Below are positions 1-9,243 of a stretch of DNA of 38,285 nt, piece after piece. Origin of the DNA: Tepidamorphaceae bacterium (GTDB taxonomy: Bacteria > Pseudomonadota > Alphaproteobacteria > Rhizobiales > JAKSCL01); NCBI GenBank assembly GCA_028289445.1, contig JANQPO010000014.1, positions 531,944 through 570,228 of the forward strand. The letters run 5' to 3'. Every line of letters begins with the position of its first letter. The stretch's first letter is position 1. The translations under genes and the position numbers were made by a program. The notes under the pieces are model-generated. The model ran no database searches. It worked only from the letters and a program-made list of their open reading frames with translations, and was not told where the DNA came from.

Positions 1-148
1 TCGGCTTCATTGAACCCGAGGGAATGTTGAACGGCTGAAAGATGAACGTGCGGATGATCAGCGCCAGAAGCAGCGCCTGGATGATGACCTTCGTCGTTTC
101 GCCAAACCCGCTGGATGCGCGGCTATCGCTATCAGTGAGGCGCGACAT
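1..148 (-). CDS. lepB: Signal peptidase I, N-terminal part (cut by window edge)
   Basis: The first 49 codons of a leader peptidase read leftward from an ATG at 148 and run off the window. The enzyme removes signal peptides from secreted proteins at the periplasmic face of the inner membrane. Visible are a short polar N-terminus, a hydrophobic anchor at about residues 20-36, and the signature PSGSM at residues 43-47, whose second serine (S46) is the expected nucleophile. The lysine general base lies beyond the edge. The gene sits downstream of acpS in the same direction, the usual order in Hyphomicrobiales (acpS-lepB-rnc-era). The fragment is too short to judge the rest, but motif plus position make the call firm. 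Confidence 0.9.
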   Translation of the reverse strand, partial: MSRLTDSDSRASSGFGETTKVIIQALLLALIIRTFIFQPFNIPSGSMKP

Positions 149-251
149 TGATGACCTTTTCGAATCGCAAGCGGCCGAAACGGCGCGCGTGGCGGGTCAT
201 GTAACGACCGGCGCCACCGAAATCAAACCCATTGCCCACTGAGCGACAATA

Positions 252-659
252 TCATGTCTCATCGCCCCTCACGGCAGAGATGATGACAATGGCCTGTGCC
301 AGTGGAAAATCGTCGGTGATCGTGACATCGATCTGCGGGCGCATCCCCTTCGGCGTGATTTCTTCAAGTCGCGCCTGAGCGCCGCCGGTGAGCTTCATTG
401 TCGGCTTGCCGCCCGGCAGATTGATAACACCCATGTCACGCCAGAAAACGCCTTTGCGCAAGCCCGTGCCAAGCGCCTTAGAACAGGCCTCCTTCGCCGC
501 GAAGCGCTTGGCATAGGATGCCGCGCGCATGCGACGTCGGTCCGATTTCGCTTGCTCAACCGGTGTAAAGACGCGGTCGACGAACCGGGCGCCGAAGCGT
601 TCCAGCGTCTTCTCGACCCGCCTTATGTCGATCAGGTCGTTGCCGATCCCAAGGATCAT
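252..659 (-). CDS. acpS: Holo-[acyl-carrier-protein] synthase
   Basis: A 135-residue protein of the usual AcpS length. It transfers 4'-phosphopantetheine from CoA to the serine of apo-ACP in the cytoplasm, activating fatty acid synthesis. The N-terminal motif GIGNDLIDI carries the metal-binding aspartate D8, and the KEACSK motif at 56-61 carries the second metal ligand E57. The family more often has GTD where this protein has GND, a mild variation that keeps the aspartate. The stop of pdxJ lies only six bases upstream, so the two are probably cotranscribed, with lepB following about 100 bases downstream. Confidence 0.95.
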   Translation of the reverse strand: MILGIGNDLIDIRRVEKTLERFGARFVDRVFTPVEQAKSDRRRMRAASYAKRFAAKEACSKALGTGLRKGVFWRDMGVINLPGGKPTMKLTGGAQARLEEITPKGMRPQIDVTITDDFPLAQAIVIISAVRGDET

Positions 660-665
660 TGTCGA

Positions 666-1454
666 TCAGGCCGTCTCGCGACCGGACGTTCCGGCCCTTG
701 CCCGATCCATCAGGCTGCGCATCCGGCGAATAGCGGAGTCCAATCCTGAGAAGATCGCTTCGCCGATAAGAAAATGCCCAATGTTGAGTTCAGCCAACTC
801 GGGAATCTCGGCGACGGGCCCCACGCTGTCGAACGTCAGGCCGTGGCCGGCATGAACCTCAAGCCCGATTGAGGCGCCGTAGGTTGCAGCGTCCTTTAGC
901 GTCCGCAACTCGCGCGCGATGGCCTCTTCATTGCCGTCGATGACAGCCTCACAATAAGGACCGGTGTGCAATTCGACGACGGGTGCGCCGAGCTGAACTG
1001 CCGCGTCCAACTGGCGCGGATCGGCGGCAATGAACAGAGACACACGGATTTCGGTGTCGGTTAGCTGCCGGATCATGGGAAGAAGGTGATTGTGGCCACC
1101 GGCAGCATCGAGACCGCCTTCGGTCGTCCGTTCCTCGCGGCGCTCCGGCACGATGCAGGCGGCGTGCGGCTTGTGGCGCAGCGCTATGGCCAGCATCTCT
1201 TCGGTCGCCGCCATTTCAAGGTTCAGCGGCAGACTGATCTCGTCCATCAGCCGATCGATGTCAGCGTCGGAAATGTGCCGGCGATCCTCGCGCAGATGCG
1301 CGGTGATGCCGTCCGCCCCTGCGTCGGCGGCCTGGTGGGCCGCGCGAACCGGGTCGGGATGTTCGCCACCGCGTGCATTGCGGATGGTCGCCACGTGATC
1401 GATGTTCACGCCGAGCCGCAATGCGCCCGGAGCACGAAAACTCATCTCTGCCAT
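666..1454 (-). CDS. pdxJ: Pyridoxine 5'-phosphate synthase
   Basis: PdxJ condenses 3-amino-2-oxopropyl phosphate with 1-deoxyxylulose 5-phosphate to make pyridoxine 5'-phosphate, the last ring-forming step of de novo vitamin B6 synthesis (DXP-dependent route). The TIM-barrel hallmarks are [16 protein letters not shown] at residues 15-30 and HLREDRRHI at 53-61, the latter with the active-site histidine H53. The frame stays open upstream to 1490, but the ATG at 1454 is preferred: GGGAG lies about eight bases upstream and the resulting 262 residues match the family length. The gene is followed tightly by acpS. A short palindrome (CCCAAT-N3-ATTGGG, 1493-1507) lies upstream. Confidence 0.95.
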   Translation of the reverse strand: MAEMSFRAPGALRLGVNIDHVATIRNARGGEHPDPVRAAHQAADAGADGITAHLREDRRHISDADIDRLMDEISLPLNLEMAATEEMLAIALRHKPHAACIVPERREERTTEGGLDAAGGHNHLLPMIRQLTDTEIRVSLFIAADPRQLDAAVQLGAPVVELHTGPYCEAVIDGNEEAIARELRTLKDAATYGASIGLEVHAGHGLTFDSVGPVAEIPELAELNIGHFLIGEAIFSGLDSAIRRMRSLMDRARAGTSGRETA

Positions 1455-1514
1455 ACCTAAACTCCCGCACATCCTGTCAGCGCGCGGCAAGCCCCAATAT
1501 CATTGGGAATGGCC

Positions 1515-2075
1515 TTAGGCCAGGTCGCCCTGCGCTCTGCGCCGCTCCGCCTCGGCTCGCCGTTCAGCGCGCTTTCGCTGATACTCAGCAACGATATAGC
1601 GGATGGGGAAGTAGACGGCCAGCGCCGCGAGAATTCCAAGCGGCAGTCCGCCAATGGTCATCGGCTTAATCAGCGGCCAGATGGCATCGAAGGACCGCTG
1701 CCAAATGCTGAGCGAAAGCTCCGGATCGCTGCCCTGCGGGGTGCCGAGCATCCACGTCCCGATGCGGTAGGTTACGGCCCATATCAATGGGAACGTCAGC
1801 GGATTGCCGATCAACGTTCCAAGCAGCGCTGCAATAATGCTGCCACCAAACACCCAGGCAACGGCGACGGCAATTGCCGCATGCAGGCCCATAAATGGGG
1901 TAAACGAGGCCATCGTGCCGGCTGCCATTCCCATGGCGATCGCATGCGGCGAGGCACGCAGGCGCATGGCGCGCTTCGCCGCGTAGTGAAGCGCGCGCCG
2001 CCAGCCGCTGTCGGGCCAGACAGCATGGCGCACTTTCGTCGGTATGGATCGCTCTTTGCGGCGTTTGAACATCAT
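1515..2075 (-). CDS. DUF2062 membrane protein
   Basis: This small basic membrane protein matches the DUF2062 (COG3216) family, whose biochemical role is unknown. After a lysine/arginine-rich cytoplasmic head there is a glycine/alanine-rich helical pair (about residues 45-80) with the family pattern ASFTPFMGLH, then GNPLTFP, and a final hydrophobic helix at about 145-165 before a strongly charged arginine/glutamate tail. The open frame begins at a TTG at 2081, but two ATG codons follow immediately at 2075 and 2072, and 2075 is taken here. No strong ribosome-binding site is visible for any of them. In many Hyphomicrobiales this gene sits between pyrE and acpS, as here. Confidence 0.85.
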   Translation of the reverse strand: MMFKRRKERSIPTKVRHAVWPDSGWRRALHYAAKRAMRLRASPHAIAMGMAAGTMASFTPFMGLHAAIAVAVAWVFGGSIIAALLGTLIGNPLTFPLIWAVTYRIGTWMLGTPQGSDPELSLSIWQRSFDAIWPLIKPMTIGGLPLGILAALAVYFPIRYIVAEYQRKRAERRAEAERRRAQGDLA

Positions 2076-2184
2076 GGGCAAGCAGCGAGACGAACTAAAA
2101 AAACCACGCTAGCATACATTCGATTTACGGAGCCTGAAGAGCCCGAGACCCACGATAAAGTGAGCAATTCGTCTAGGTCCGAAC

Positions 2185-2778
2185 TTAGTTCAGCCCACGG
2201 CTGCCGGGTTTGATCGGCGCGATAGCTGCCAACTCAGGCGGGATGGCGTCCGGCTTGTAGGACGGTGCATCAAGCGACAGGAGCGCGGTAAAGGGAACGT
2301 CGAATTGCGCCTGGCCGCCGGACCGGTCGACCAGCGATGCGGCGCCCGCGACGATGCCGCCGGCATCCCTGATCGTCTCCATGCATTCGCGCGACGACAA
2401 TCCCGTCGTCACGACATCCTCGACCATGAGGCATCGCGCACCCGCTGGGATCGAGAACCCGCGACGGAAGGTGAAGCTGCCCTCCACGCGCTCGGCGAAA
2501 ACCGACGGCAGACCCAATTGACGCGCCATCTCATAGCCGACGATCACGCCGCCCATGGCCGGCGAAACCACAAGATCGAGGTTGTCGCCGATCTCCCGCC
2601 GTACCTGTTCCGCAAGCTGTGCGCACAATCGCTCCGCCCGCTTCGGATCCTGAAGCACCAGAGCACACTGGAGATAGACGGAGCTACGCAGGCCGGACGA
2701 CAGTATGAAATGACCCTCAAGCAGCGCATCAGCGGCGCGAAACTCATCCAGCACCATGTCATCCTGTTGAACCGTCAT
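2185..2778 (-). CDS. pyrE: Orotate phosphoribosyltransferase
   Basis: PyrE converts orotate and PRPP to orotidine 5'-phosphate, the fifth step of pyrimidine synthesis, in the cytoplasm. The PRPP-binding loop CLMVEDVVTTGLSS lies at residues 116-129, with the acidic pair E120-D121 and TTG typical of type I phosphoribosyltransferases. FILSSGLRSSVY (24-35) is the N-terminal substrate region. The frame extends upstream to 2880 into rel, but the ATG at 2778 has a near-perfect AAGGAG three to nine bases upstream and gives 197 residues, so the longer form is rejected. The gene begins 17 bases after the rel stop, consistent with one transcript. Confidence 0.95.
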   Translation of the reverse strand: MTVQQDDMVLDEFRAADALLEGHFILSSGLRSSVYLQCALVLQDPKRAERLCAQLAEQVRREIGDNLDLVVSPAMGGVIVGYEMARQLGLPSVFAERVEGSFTFRRGFSIPAGARCLMVEDVVTTGLSSRECMETIRDAGGIVAGAASLVDRSGGQAQFDVPFTALLSLDAPSYKPDAIPPELAAIAPIKPGSRGLN

Positions 2779-2795
2779 TTGCTCTCCTTGTCTGT

Positions 2796-5009
2796 TTAGT
2801 TTTCCGCGCGCGCCACCGTGTTGACGACACGCTTTTCGCGCAAGCCCGTGATGATTTCGTTGAGATGCTTCAGATCCCAAACTTCCAAGTCAATGAGCAT
2901 CTCGTGGAAGTCGGACTTGCGCTGGATCATTTTGACGTTGTCGATATTGCCGTCATGAGCGCCGATCACACTGGCGATCTGGGCCAGCGTACCGGGCTCG
3001 TTGCGACCGGTCAGTCGGATTTGCGCCGGATAACGGTCGCCGGCTGCATTCTCGGTGTCCCAGCGAATGTCGAGCCAGCGATCGGGTTCGGATTCAAATT
3101 GTTTCAGCTCCGGCGCATGGATGGGATAGATCGTGATGCCCGATCCCGGCGTCATGATGCCGACGATTCGATCGCCTGGAATGGCGTGGGCGGTCTCCGA
3201 GAACCGCACTGGCAGGTCGGAGCGAATGCCGCGAATGGGCAAGGCGTCGAGCTTCGCGCGTCTTTGCGATGCGCGGCCTGGAAACCGGAACTTCAACCCC
3301 ATTGCGCGGCGCAAGCCGAACCACCCCTCGTCCGACGACACAGGCGGGCCATTGACCGCCGTGCCGGTCCGGTCGGGTGCCACGGCCTTGACCACAAGCT
3401 CTGGCGCCAGCTCACCGCGACCGACGGCAACCAGGACATCGTCGACGTCACCGCGCGCTAGGCGAAACAGCACATCGTTCACCTTGGCATCCGCGTAGAC
3501 CATGTCGTTGCGCTTAAAGACGCGGGTCAGGATTTCGCGTCCAAGCTCGGCGTATTGCGCCCTCACCGCTTCGCGCGTCGCCCGTCGGATGGCGGCGCGC
3601 GCCTTGCCGGTGATCGCGATCGATTCCCAGGCGGCGGGGGGCACCTGGGCTTTGCCCGTGATGATCTCCACCTCGTCGCCATTGCCGAGTTGGCTCATTA
3701 AGGGTGCCATGCGGCCATTGATCTTGCAGCCGGCGCAGGTGTTGCCGATGTCCGTGTGCACCGCATAGGCGAAATCGATCGGCGTGGCACCGCGCGGCAG
3801 AGCGATCAGACGCCCCTTGGGAGTGAAGCAGAAGACTTGATCCTGAAACAGCTCAAGCTTGGTGTGTTCCAGGAAATCCTCTGGATTGTCGCCGGACTCG
3901 ATCAATTCGACCAGTTCGCGCAGCCACTGATAGGCGCGTGTGTCGACCAGTTTCGGCCGCTTGCCGTCCGGCGTATCGGTATCCTTATAGATTGCGTGGG
4001 CAGCGACGCCATACTCGGCGATCTCGTGCATATGGTGCGTGCGGATCTGAAGTTCGACACGCTGGTGGCCCGGACCGATCACCGTGGTGTGGATCGACCG
4101 ATAGTCGTTCGGCTTCGGGGTCGAGATGTAATCCTTGAAGCGGCCGGGCACCACTTTCCACGTCGTGTGCACGAGCCCCAACACCTGATAGCACTGCTCG
4201 ATGGTGTCGACGATGCATCGGAAGCCGAGCACATCGGAGAGCTGCTCCAACGACATCGAGCGGCGCTCCATCTTGCGCCAGACGGAATAGGCCCGCTTTG
4301 CACGGCCGGCGACGACGGCATCCATGTCTTTCTTCGTTAGTCGCTTCGATAGGTCGGCCTCAATCTTGTCGATGACGGTGGAAAAGAACTCTCGTTGGCG
4401 CTCAAGCTTCTCGGTGATTGTTTTGTGCGCTTCAGGGTTGATCCAACGGAACGAAAGGTCTTCCAGCTCCTCGCGCATGCCCTGCATACCCATGCGCCCG
4501 GCAAGCGGCGCATAGATGTCCATCGTTTCTTCGGCGATGCGGGTGCGCTTGGCCTCCGGGACATAATTCAAGGTCCGCATGTTGTGCAGCCGGTCGGCGA
4601 GCTTGACGAGAAGCACGCGGATGTCCTGGGCCATCGCCAAGAGCAGCTTGCGCAGGTTCTCCGCCTGCGCCGCTTTCTTGGACACCAGGTCCAGTTGGCT
4701 GATCTTCGTCAGCCCTTCGACAAGCTGCGCGATCTCCGGCCCGAAGCGATTGCGAATATCGTCGAGCGTCGCCTCGGTGTCCTCGACCGTGTCGTGAAGA
4801 AGCGCTGCGACGATCGTCGCGTCGTCAAGATGGTGCTCGGTGAGGATCGCCGCGACTTCCAGCGGATGCGAGAAATACGGGTCGCCTGAGGCGCGTGTCT
4901 GCGAGCCGTGCGCGCGCATTGCGTAGACGTAGGCCTTGTTGAGCAAGTCCTCGTTGGTGTTCGGATTGTAGCGCTGGACGCGTTCGACCAGCTCGTATTG
5001 ACGCATCAT
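2796..5009 (-). CDS. rel: Bifunctional (p)ppGpp synthetase/hydrolase (Rel/SpoT)
   Basis: This is the single long RSH enzyme that makes and degrades the stringent-response alarmone (p)ppGpp. In order: an HD hydrolase domain (about residues 20-180) with H48, H72-D73 and D139 in VKLADRLHNM; a synthetase domain (about 235-345) with RFKDYIS at 290-296 and the catalytic ELQIRT (E319); a TGS domain near 390-455; and a C-terminal ACT domain (about 660-733). Both catalytic sites look intact. The RXKD form of the synthetase motif is the one found in bifunctional enzymes rather than in synthesis-only RelA. Length (737) is normal for rhizobial Rel. Two ATG codons (5009, 5006) are possible starts, neither with a clear Shine-Dalgarno sequence. 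It lies between rpoZ and pyrE as in related genomes. Confidence 0.95.
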   Translation of the reverse strand: MMRQYELVERVQRYNPNTNEDLLNKAYVYAMRAHGSQTRASGDPYFSHPLEVAAILTEHHLDDATIVAALLHDTVEDTEATLDDIRNRFGPEIAQLVEGLTKISQLDLVSKKAAQAENLRKLLLAMAQDIRVLLVKLADRLHNMRTLNYVPEAKRTRIAEETMDIYAPLAGRMGMQGMREELEDLSFRWINPEAHKTITEKLERQREFFSTVIDKIEADLSKRLTKKDMDAVVAGRAKRAYSVWRKMERRSMSLEQLSDVLGFRCIVDTIEQCYQVLGLVHTTWKVVPGRFKDYISTPKPNDYRSIHTTVIGPGHQRVELQIRTHHMHEIAEYGVAAHAIYKDTDTPDGKRPKLVDTRAYQWLRELVELIESGDNPEDFLEHTKLELFQDQVFCFTPKGRLIALPRGATPIDFAYAVHTDIGNTCAGCKINGRMAPLMSQLGNGDEVEIITGKAQVPPAAWESIAITGKARAAIRRATREAVRAQYAELGREILTRVFKRNDMVYADAKVNDVLFRLARGDVDDVLVAVGRGELAPELVVKAVAPDRTGTAVNGPPVSSDEGWFGLRRAMGLKFRFPGRASQRRAKLDALPIRGIRSDLPVRFSETAHAIPGDRIVGIMTPGSGITIYPIHAPELKQFESEPDRWLDIRWDTENAAGDRYPAQIRLTGRNEPGTLAQIASVIGAHDGNIDNVKMIQRKSDFHEMLIDLEVWDLKHLNEIITGLREKRVVNTVARAEN

Positions 5010-5054
5010 GGGCGGTTGTTCGCCGAAACTGCCAGATTACCGCCGAATATATGC

Positions 5055-5089
5055 AAAAACGGCGCGAATGCCACGCACTCGCGCCGTTT
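5055..5089 (-). terminator. Factor-independent terminator of rpoZ
   Basis: A perfect 11-base inverted repeat (AAACGGCGCGA at 5057-5067 and its complement at 5079-5089) encloses an 11-base loop. On the minus strand the stem is followed by a run of T residues. It begins 27 bases after the rpoZ stop and ends 46 bases before the rel start, so it should end most rpoZ transcripts and give rel its own promoter or reduced read-through. Confidence 0.8.
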
Positions 5090-5115
5090 GGTTGAAGGCA
5101 AACTCAACAGAAACT

Positions 5116-5520
5116 TTAGAACGACCGGCCGTCGTTGTCCGGCGGCGTCAGCTCTTCCATGCGCCGCAGCAGGTCTTCCTCTGTCATGCGGTCCATAACG
5201 ACCGGCTCGTCGGGCTCGTCGGCGCCGATCACGACAGCAGGCGTCGGCGTGCCGGGCAAAAGCGGAACCGCATCGGGTTCCGGCTCGTCGACCTCGACCT
5301 GCTTTTGCAGCGAATGGATGAGGTCTTCCTTCAAATCGTCCGGCGCAATCGCCGTGTCGGCGATCTCGCGCAACGCCACGACCGGGTTCTTATCGTTGTC
5401 GCGGTCGATGGTCAGCGGCGAGCCATTGGCGATCTGCCGCGCCCTGTGGGCCGATAGCAGGACCAGGTTGAATCGGTTGGGAACCTTGTCGACGCAGTCT
5501 TCGACGGTAACGCGTGCCAT
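5116..5520 (-). CDS. rpoZ: RNA polymerase omega subunit
   Basis: The omega subunit helps fold and assemble beta-prime and takes part in the ppGpp response. The N-terminal half carries the family pattern: [17 protein letters not shown], then [16 protein letters not shown], and the [10 protein letters not shown] segment. The C-terminal half (about residues 75-134) is an acidic, proline-rich tail usual for alphaproteobacterial RpoZ. The frame is open to 5574, but the ATG at 5520 starts the conserved domain exactly and has GGAG about ten bases upstream, giving 134 residues. It is followed by a strong terminator and then rel. Confidence 0.95.
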   Translation of the reverse strand: MARVTVEDCVDKVPNRFNLVLLSAHRARQIANGSPLTIDRDNDKNPVVALREIADTAIAPDDLKEDLIHSLQKQVEVDEPEPDAVPLLPGTPTPAVVIGADEPDEPVVMDRMTEEDLLRRMEELTPPDNDGRSF

Positions 5521-5690
5521 GCGCTTCGCGCTCCAATATCTTGAGGATCGGGATTGGCAGCCATGTACCGGCACAACCGTTAAAATTCAAGCCCTATTGA
5601 CGAAAGGCACCGACTGGTTGATCCATAAAGGCATGCGATCACCGGTTGCGGCGGTCGTGATATTTGATCCAATTGCCAGGACCAATTGCC

Positions 5691-6287
5691 ATGCACTTCT
5701 ATGAAGACGAACGACTCGCGCTGTTTCTCGACGGCGCTAATCTTTATGGCGCAACCAAGGCGCTCGGATTCGACATCGACTATCGGCGGCTTTTGAAACA
5801 CTTCCAGGAGGAGGCCTTTGTCCTTCGCGCCTATTACTACACGGCTCTGGCGGAGGATCAGGAGTACTCCTCTCTGCGACCGCTCATCGATTGGCTGGAC
5901 TACAACGGCTACACCGTCGTCACCAAGCCGATGAAGGAATTCACCGACTCGTCCGGCCGGCGGCGCACCCGCGGCAATATGGACATCGAAATGACCATCG
6001 GTGCCTTGGAGATTGCCGAGCACGTCGATCACATTGTTCTGTTCACCGGCGATGGTGATTTTCGCCCCCTGGTCGAGGCCGTTCAGCGGCGCGGCCGCAA
6101 GGTCACAGTCGTGTCGACGATGACGACCCAACCGCCGTTGATCGCCGACGAGCTGCGTCGCCAGACCGACCATTTCCTTGATCTGGCTAGTCTGAAGGAC
6201 AAGGTCGGCCGCGACCCGGCTGCCCGCCCGCAGCGCGACGTCGAGCCAAGTGACGATGGCGAAGGCGGTGGCAACGACTTCGATTGA
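5691..6287 (+). CDS. NYN-domain (LabA/DUF88-type) protein
   Basis: A 198-residue cytoplasmic protein with a NYN domain, a PIN-like nuclease fold often linked to RNA processing. Expected acidic metal-binding positions are present: D14 in LFLDGANLYG, D98 in GNMDIEM, and D121/D123 in FTGDGDFRPL. The C-terminus (about 170-198) is a charged, glycine/aspartate-rich tail. The start is placed at the ATG at 5691 because conserved sequence (FYEDERLALFLDGANLY) begins there and AGGA lies about nine bases upstream; the frame continues to 5664. The gene is divergent from rpoZ and is followed after three bases by a uracil-DNA glycosylase, so the two are probably cotranscribed. The fold is clear; the substrate is unknown. 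Confidence 0.88.
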   Translation: MHFYEDERLALFLDGANLYGATKALGFDIDYRRLLKHFQEEAFVLRAYYYTALAEDQEYSSLRPLIDWLDYNGYTVVTKPMKEFTDSSGRRRTRGNMDIEMTIGALEIAEHVDHIVLFTGDGDFRPLVEAVQRRGRKVTVVSTMTTQPPLIADELRRQTDHFLDLASLKDKVGRDPAARPQRDVEPSDDGEGGGNDFD

Positions 6288-6290
6288 GTC

Positions 6291-6956
6291 ATGACGGTCA
6301 GAGGGACCGCCGATCCAGTCTTTGGACCACCGGTCGATTGTCGCCAATGTCCACGACTGGCCGACTTTCGGGATCGGTGGGCCGCGACCGAACCGGAGTG
6401 GCACAACCGTCCGGTTCCCTCCTTCGGCGATCCGAACGCCCGTCTCTTGATCGTCGGCCTGGCGCCGGGTCTGCGCGGCGCCAACAAAACGGGGCGGCCG
6501 TTCACTGGCGACTATGCCGGCGACCTGCTCTACGCGACACTTGCCGAATTCGGATATCTTCGCGGCACCTACGCCGCTCGCCCCGATGACGGGATTAGTC
6601 TCACCGGCGCGATGATCACAAACGCGGTGCGGTGCGTGCCGCCGGAGAACAAACCGACCGGTGCCGAGATCAAGACCTGCCGACCCTATCTGGCCGGATT
6701 GATCGAGCGCCTGCCGAACCTCAAGGTGCTTCTGGCGCTTGGGCGGATCGCACACGACTCGACCCTATCCACGCTCGGCCGCCGGCGCGCTGCATTCCCC
6801 TTCGGCCATAACGTGGCGCACGATGTCGGATCGGGTTTGGCGCTTTTCGACAGCTATCACTGCTCACGTTACAATACGAATACGGGCCGGTTGACGCCTG
6901 AGATGTTCCGCGACGTCTTTCGGGCGATTTCAGATCGACTTGTCTCCTCGTCCTGA
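6291..6956 (+). CDS. Uracil-DNA glycosylase, family 5 (UDGb type)
   Basis: This protein should excise uracil and related deaminated bases from DNA. The family pattern is clear: GLAPGLRGANKTGRPFTGD at residues 56-74 is motif 1, and SYHCSRYNTNTGRLT at 188-202 is motif 2, with H190 and N195. Four cysteines (C17, C20, C115, C130) have the spacing expected of the 4Fe-4S cluster ligands found in families 4 and 5. GLAPG rather than GEAPG favours family 5. Length (221) is usual. It begins three bases after the NYN gene. Confidence is high for the superfamily and somewhat lower for family 5 against family 4. Confidence 0.92.
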   Translation: MTVRGTADPVFGPPVDCRQCPRLADFRDRWAATEPEWHNRPVPSFGDPNARLLIVGLAPGLRGANKTGRPFTGDYAGDLLYATLAEFGYLRGTYAARPDDGISLTGAMITNAVRCVPPENKPTGAEIKTCRPYLAGLIERLPNLKVLLALGRIAHDSTLSTLGRRRAAFPFGHNVAHDVGSGLALFDSYHCSRYNTNTGRLTPEMFRDVFRAISDRLVSSS

Positions 6957-7142
6957 CCCTTGGCGTTGAAGAGACCTAAGGGGCGCGCCGAATGCACGAT
7001 ATGCGCGCATTTTTAGGAATTATTTACCAAAAACTCGCCACAAAGTAGCAAAATTGGATCGAGAGGCCCGATCTACACTTTATGCGTGTGGCGACGGAGC
7101 TGACCCAACGTCTGCAGCGCAACGCTTACAAGGATCGACAAA

Positions 7143-9152
7143 ATGACAGCGCGCGTCGGACTTAGCTTCATGTCACCGATCTTAAGCTGCTCGAGAGCCA
7201 TGTACCGGTTTCCGATCCGCGTGCGCGTCAGCTTGATGCTGCTGGTGACAGCAGGTGCGGTCCTTGTGATGGGCAGCACGTACTTCGTCGGTGAACGAAA
7301 TCTCAGTCGCACGCTCAACGCCCAGAGCCAGTACTCCATGCTCGCCGGCCTGGTTCAGGAGGTTGAGATCGAAGCGCTGCAGATGCGCCGTCGCGAGAAG
7401 GATTTCATCCTGCGCAAAGACTTGAAATACGTGGACAGATACGACACCGCCGCCGGTTCTGTTGATCTGGCCTTGGCTCAGATTTCGCAGCTCACGGTTT
7501 CCGATTCCGTGATGGAGAACGTTAAGCGGCTTCAGGACGGCGTGGCACTCCACGTTCGCCAGTTTCACAAGGTCGTCGCACTGCACAACGAGGTCGGGCT
7601 GAACGAGAACATCGGGCTGCAAGGCGAATTCCGCCGCGCCGTCCACGCCGTGGAACGTGAACTGACCGCGGGAAATTTCGATTCCCTGATGGCCAAGATG
7701 CTGATGATGCGGCGGCACGAAAAGGACTTCATGCTGCGCGGAGAGGAAAAGTACATTGAGTTGATCAACCAAAGGCGCGCGGAATTCAATGTACTGTTGG
7801 CGGACACGCAGATGCCGGACGCCACGCGGGACGAACTGAACGCCCTGATGGACGTTTATGTTGACGGGATCGCGGATTATACGGCGGCGGCGCTCGTTCT
7901 TGTGGTCGAGACCGCCAAACTCAGCCAGATTTTCGCGGATATGACGCCGGATTTTGACAGGATCCGAGAGATTGCATCGACTGGTGAAGAGCAGGCGAAT
8001 GCCCAAACAGCGGCGACATTCGAAAACACCACGACGGTCTTCGTGATCGCCGGCGTCTGTGTCCTCTTGGCGGCAATCGGCCTCTCGCAGATCATCGGCA
8101 TGAGCATCGCGGACCCGGTGTCGCGGCTGACCAGCGCGATGAAGCAACTGGCCGAGGGCGATACCTCCGTCGATATCCCAGCCACCGAAGCAAGAGACGA
8201 GATCGGCGTCATGGCCAGGGCGGTTCAGGTGTTCAAGGACAACGCGTTGGAACGCGCGGCGCTGATGACGGAAAACGACAAGGAGCAGGCTGCGCGCGCA
8301 GCGCGCCAAAAGCAGGTTGACGACCTCATCGGCTCTTTCCGGGAATCCGTGCGTGCAGTGCTCGATACGGTGACTTCGAACATGGGGCAGCTGGGCGAAA
8401 CCGCGAAATCACTCTCGGCCGTCGCCACGCAGACAACGTCAAAGGCCGGCAACGCCTCGGCCGCGTCCGGCAAAGCCTTGTCGAACGTTCAGATGGTGGC
8501 CGAGGCAACCGAGGAGTTGACGGCCTCAATCAGCGATATCTCGAGCCAGATCAGCCAGACCAAAGACATCGTGGGCCGAGCGCGCCAGGCCGCGACTGAG
8601 ACCGACGCCAAGATTTCGAACCTCGCGGACGCCGCGATGAAGATCGGCGAGGTCGTTTCGCTGATCCAGGAAATCGCCGAACAAACGAACCTGCTAGCGC
8701 TGAATGCCACGATTGAGTCGGCGCGCGCCGGCGAAGCCGGCAAGGGCTTCGCCGTGGTGGCATCAGAGGTGAAGGGCCTGGCCACCCAAACGGCCAAGGC
8801 GACGGAGGCCATCTCGGGTCAGATCGCTGACATTCAAAGAGAAACCGACAGTTCCGTCAAAGCCATTCGCGAAATCGCCGAGACGATGACGGAAGTCTCT
8901 TCGGCAACCGAATCGATCGCGGCGGCAATTGCCGAACAAGGCACTTCGACCTCCGATATATCAAACAGCGTGCAAGAGGCGGCCGAGGGGTCGCACGATG
9001 TTTCCCAAAACATTACCAGCGTGAACGAAGTGGCCGATCACACGCAGAAGTCCGCCGAAGAGGTTCTTGCGGCGTCTCAGAACGTTTCCACGAGCGCTGA
9101 GAGCCTGAACGGCATCGTCGACAAGTTTCTAGAAGACGTCGCGGCGGCCTAG
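7143..9152 (+). CDS. Methyl-accepting chemotaxis protein with HBM-type sensor
   Basis: A transmembrane chemoreceptor of 669 residues. A first membrane helix (about 28-47) leads to a periplasmic helical domain of about 250 residues with two copies of an R-R-x-EKDF-(I/M)-L-R motif, at 82-91 and about 189-198. That repeat is characteristic of the helical bimodular (HBM) ligand-binding domain. A second helix (about 297-318), a HAMP domain (about 318-372) and a signalling domain follow, with the canonical hairpin tip [20 protein letters not shown] near 508-530. No C-terminal CheR-binding pentapeptide is seen. AAGGA eight bases before the ATG at 7143 supports that start; an ATG at 7200 is the alternative. 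No chemotaxis genes adjoin it, so it is probably an orphan receptor. Confidence 0.92.
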   Translation: MTARVGLSFMSPILSCSRAMYRFPIRVRVSLMLLVTAGAVLVMGSTYFVGERNLSRTLNAQSQYSMLAGLVQEVEIEALQMRRREKDFILRKDLKYVDRYDTAAGSVDLALAQISQLTVSDSVMENVKRLQDGVALHVRQFHKVVALHNEVGLNENIGLQGEFRRAVHAVERELTAGNFDSLMAKMLMMRRHEKDFMLRGEEKYIELINQRRAEFNVLLADTQMPDATRDELNALMDVYVDGIADYTAAALVLVVETAKLSQIFADMTPDFDRIREIASTGEEQANAQTAATFENTTTVFVIAGVCVLLAAIGLSQIIGMSIADPVSRLTSAMKQLAEGDTSVDIPATEARDEIGVMARAVQVFKDNALERAALMTENDKEQAARAARQKQVDDLIGSFRESVRAVLDTVTSNMGQLGETAKSLSAVATQTTSKAGNASAASGKALSNVQMVAEATEELTASISDISSQISQTKDIVGRARQAATETDAKISNLADAAMKIGEVVSLIQEIAEQTNLLALNATIESARAGEAGKGFAVVASEVKGLATQTAKATEAISGQIADIQRETDSSVKAIREIAETMTEVSSATESIAAAIAEQGTSTSDISNSVQEAAEGSHDVSQNITSVNEVADHTQKSAEEVLAASQNVSTSAESLNGIVDKFLEDVAAA

Positions 9153-9243
9153 CGTTATCAGAGTTCAGGCCTTACCAATATAACATATCACCATATTTCG
9201 TTGAGAAATATAGCTATATGAATATTTTGTAAGCTATTACTTA

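Noticed and set aside
1493..1507. Short palindrome upstream of pdxJ as a terminator
   Set aside because: Arms of six bases with a three-base loop and no T run; too weak to call.
5580..6755. Minus-strand open frame of 391 codons
   Set aside because: It lies antisense to the NYN and glycosylase genes, which have clear domains and motifs; the opposite frame has no recognisable family and is a G+C-driven shadow.
7182..8309. Minus-strand open frame of 375 codons
   Set aside because: Antisense to the chemoreceptor, histidine/arginine-rich, no domain.
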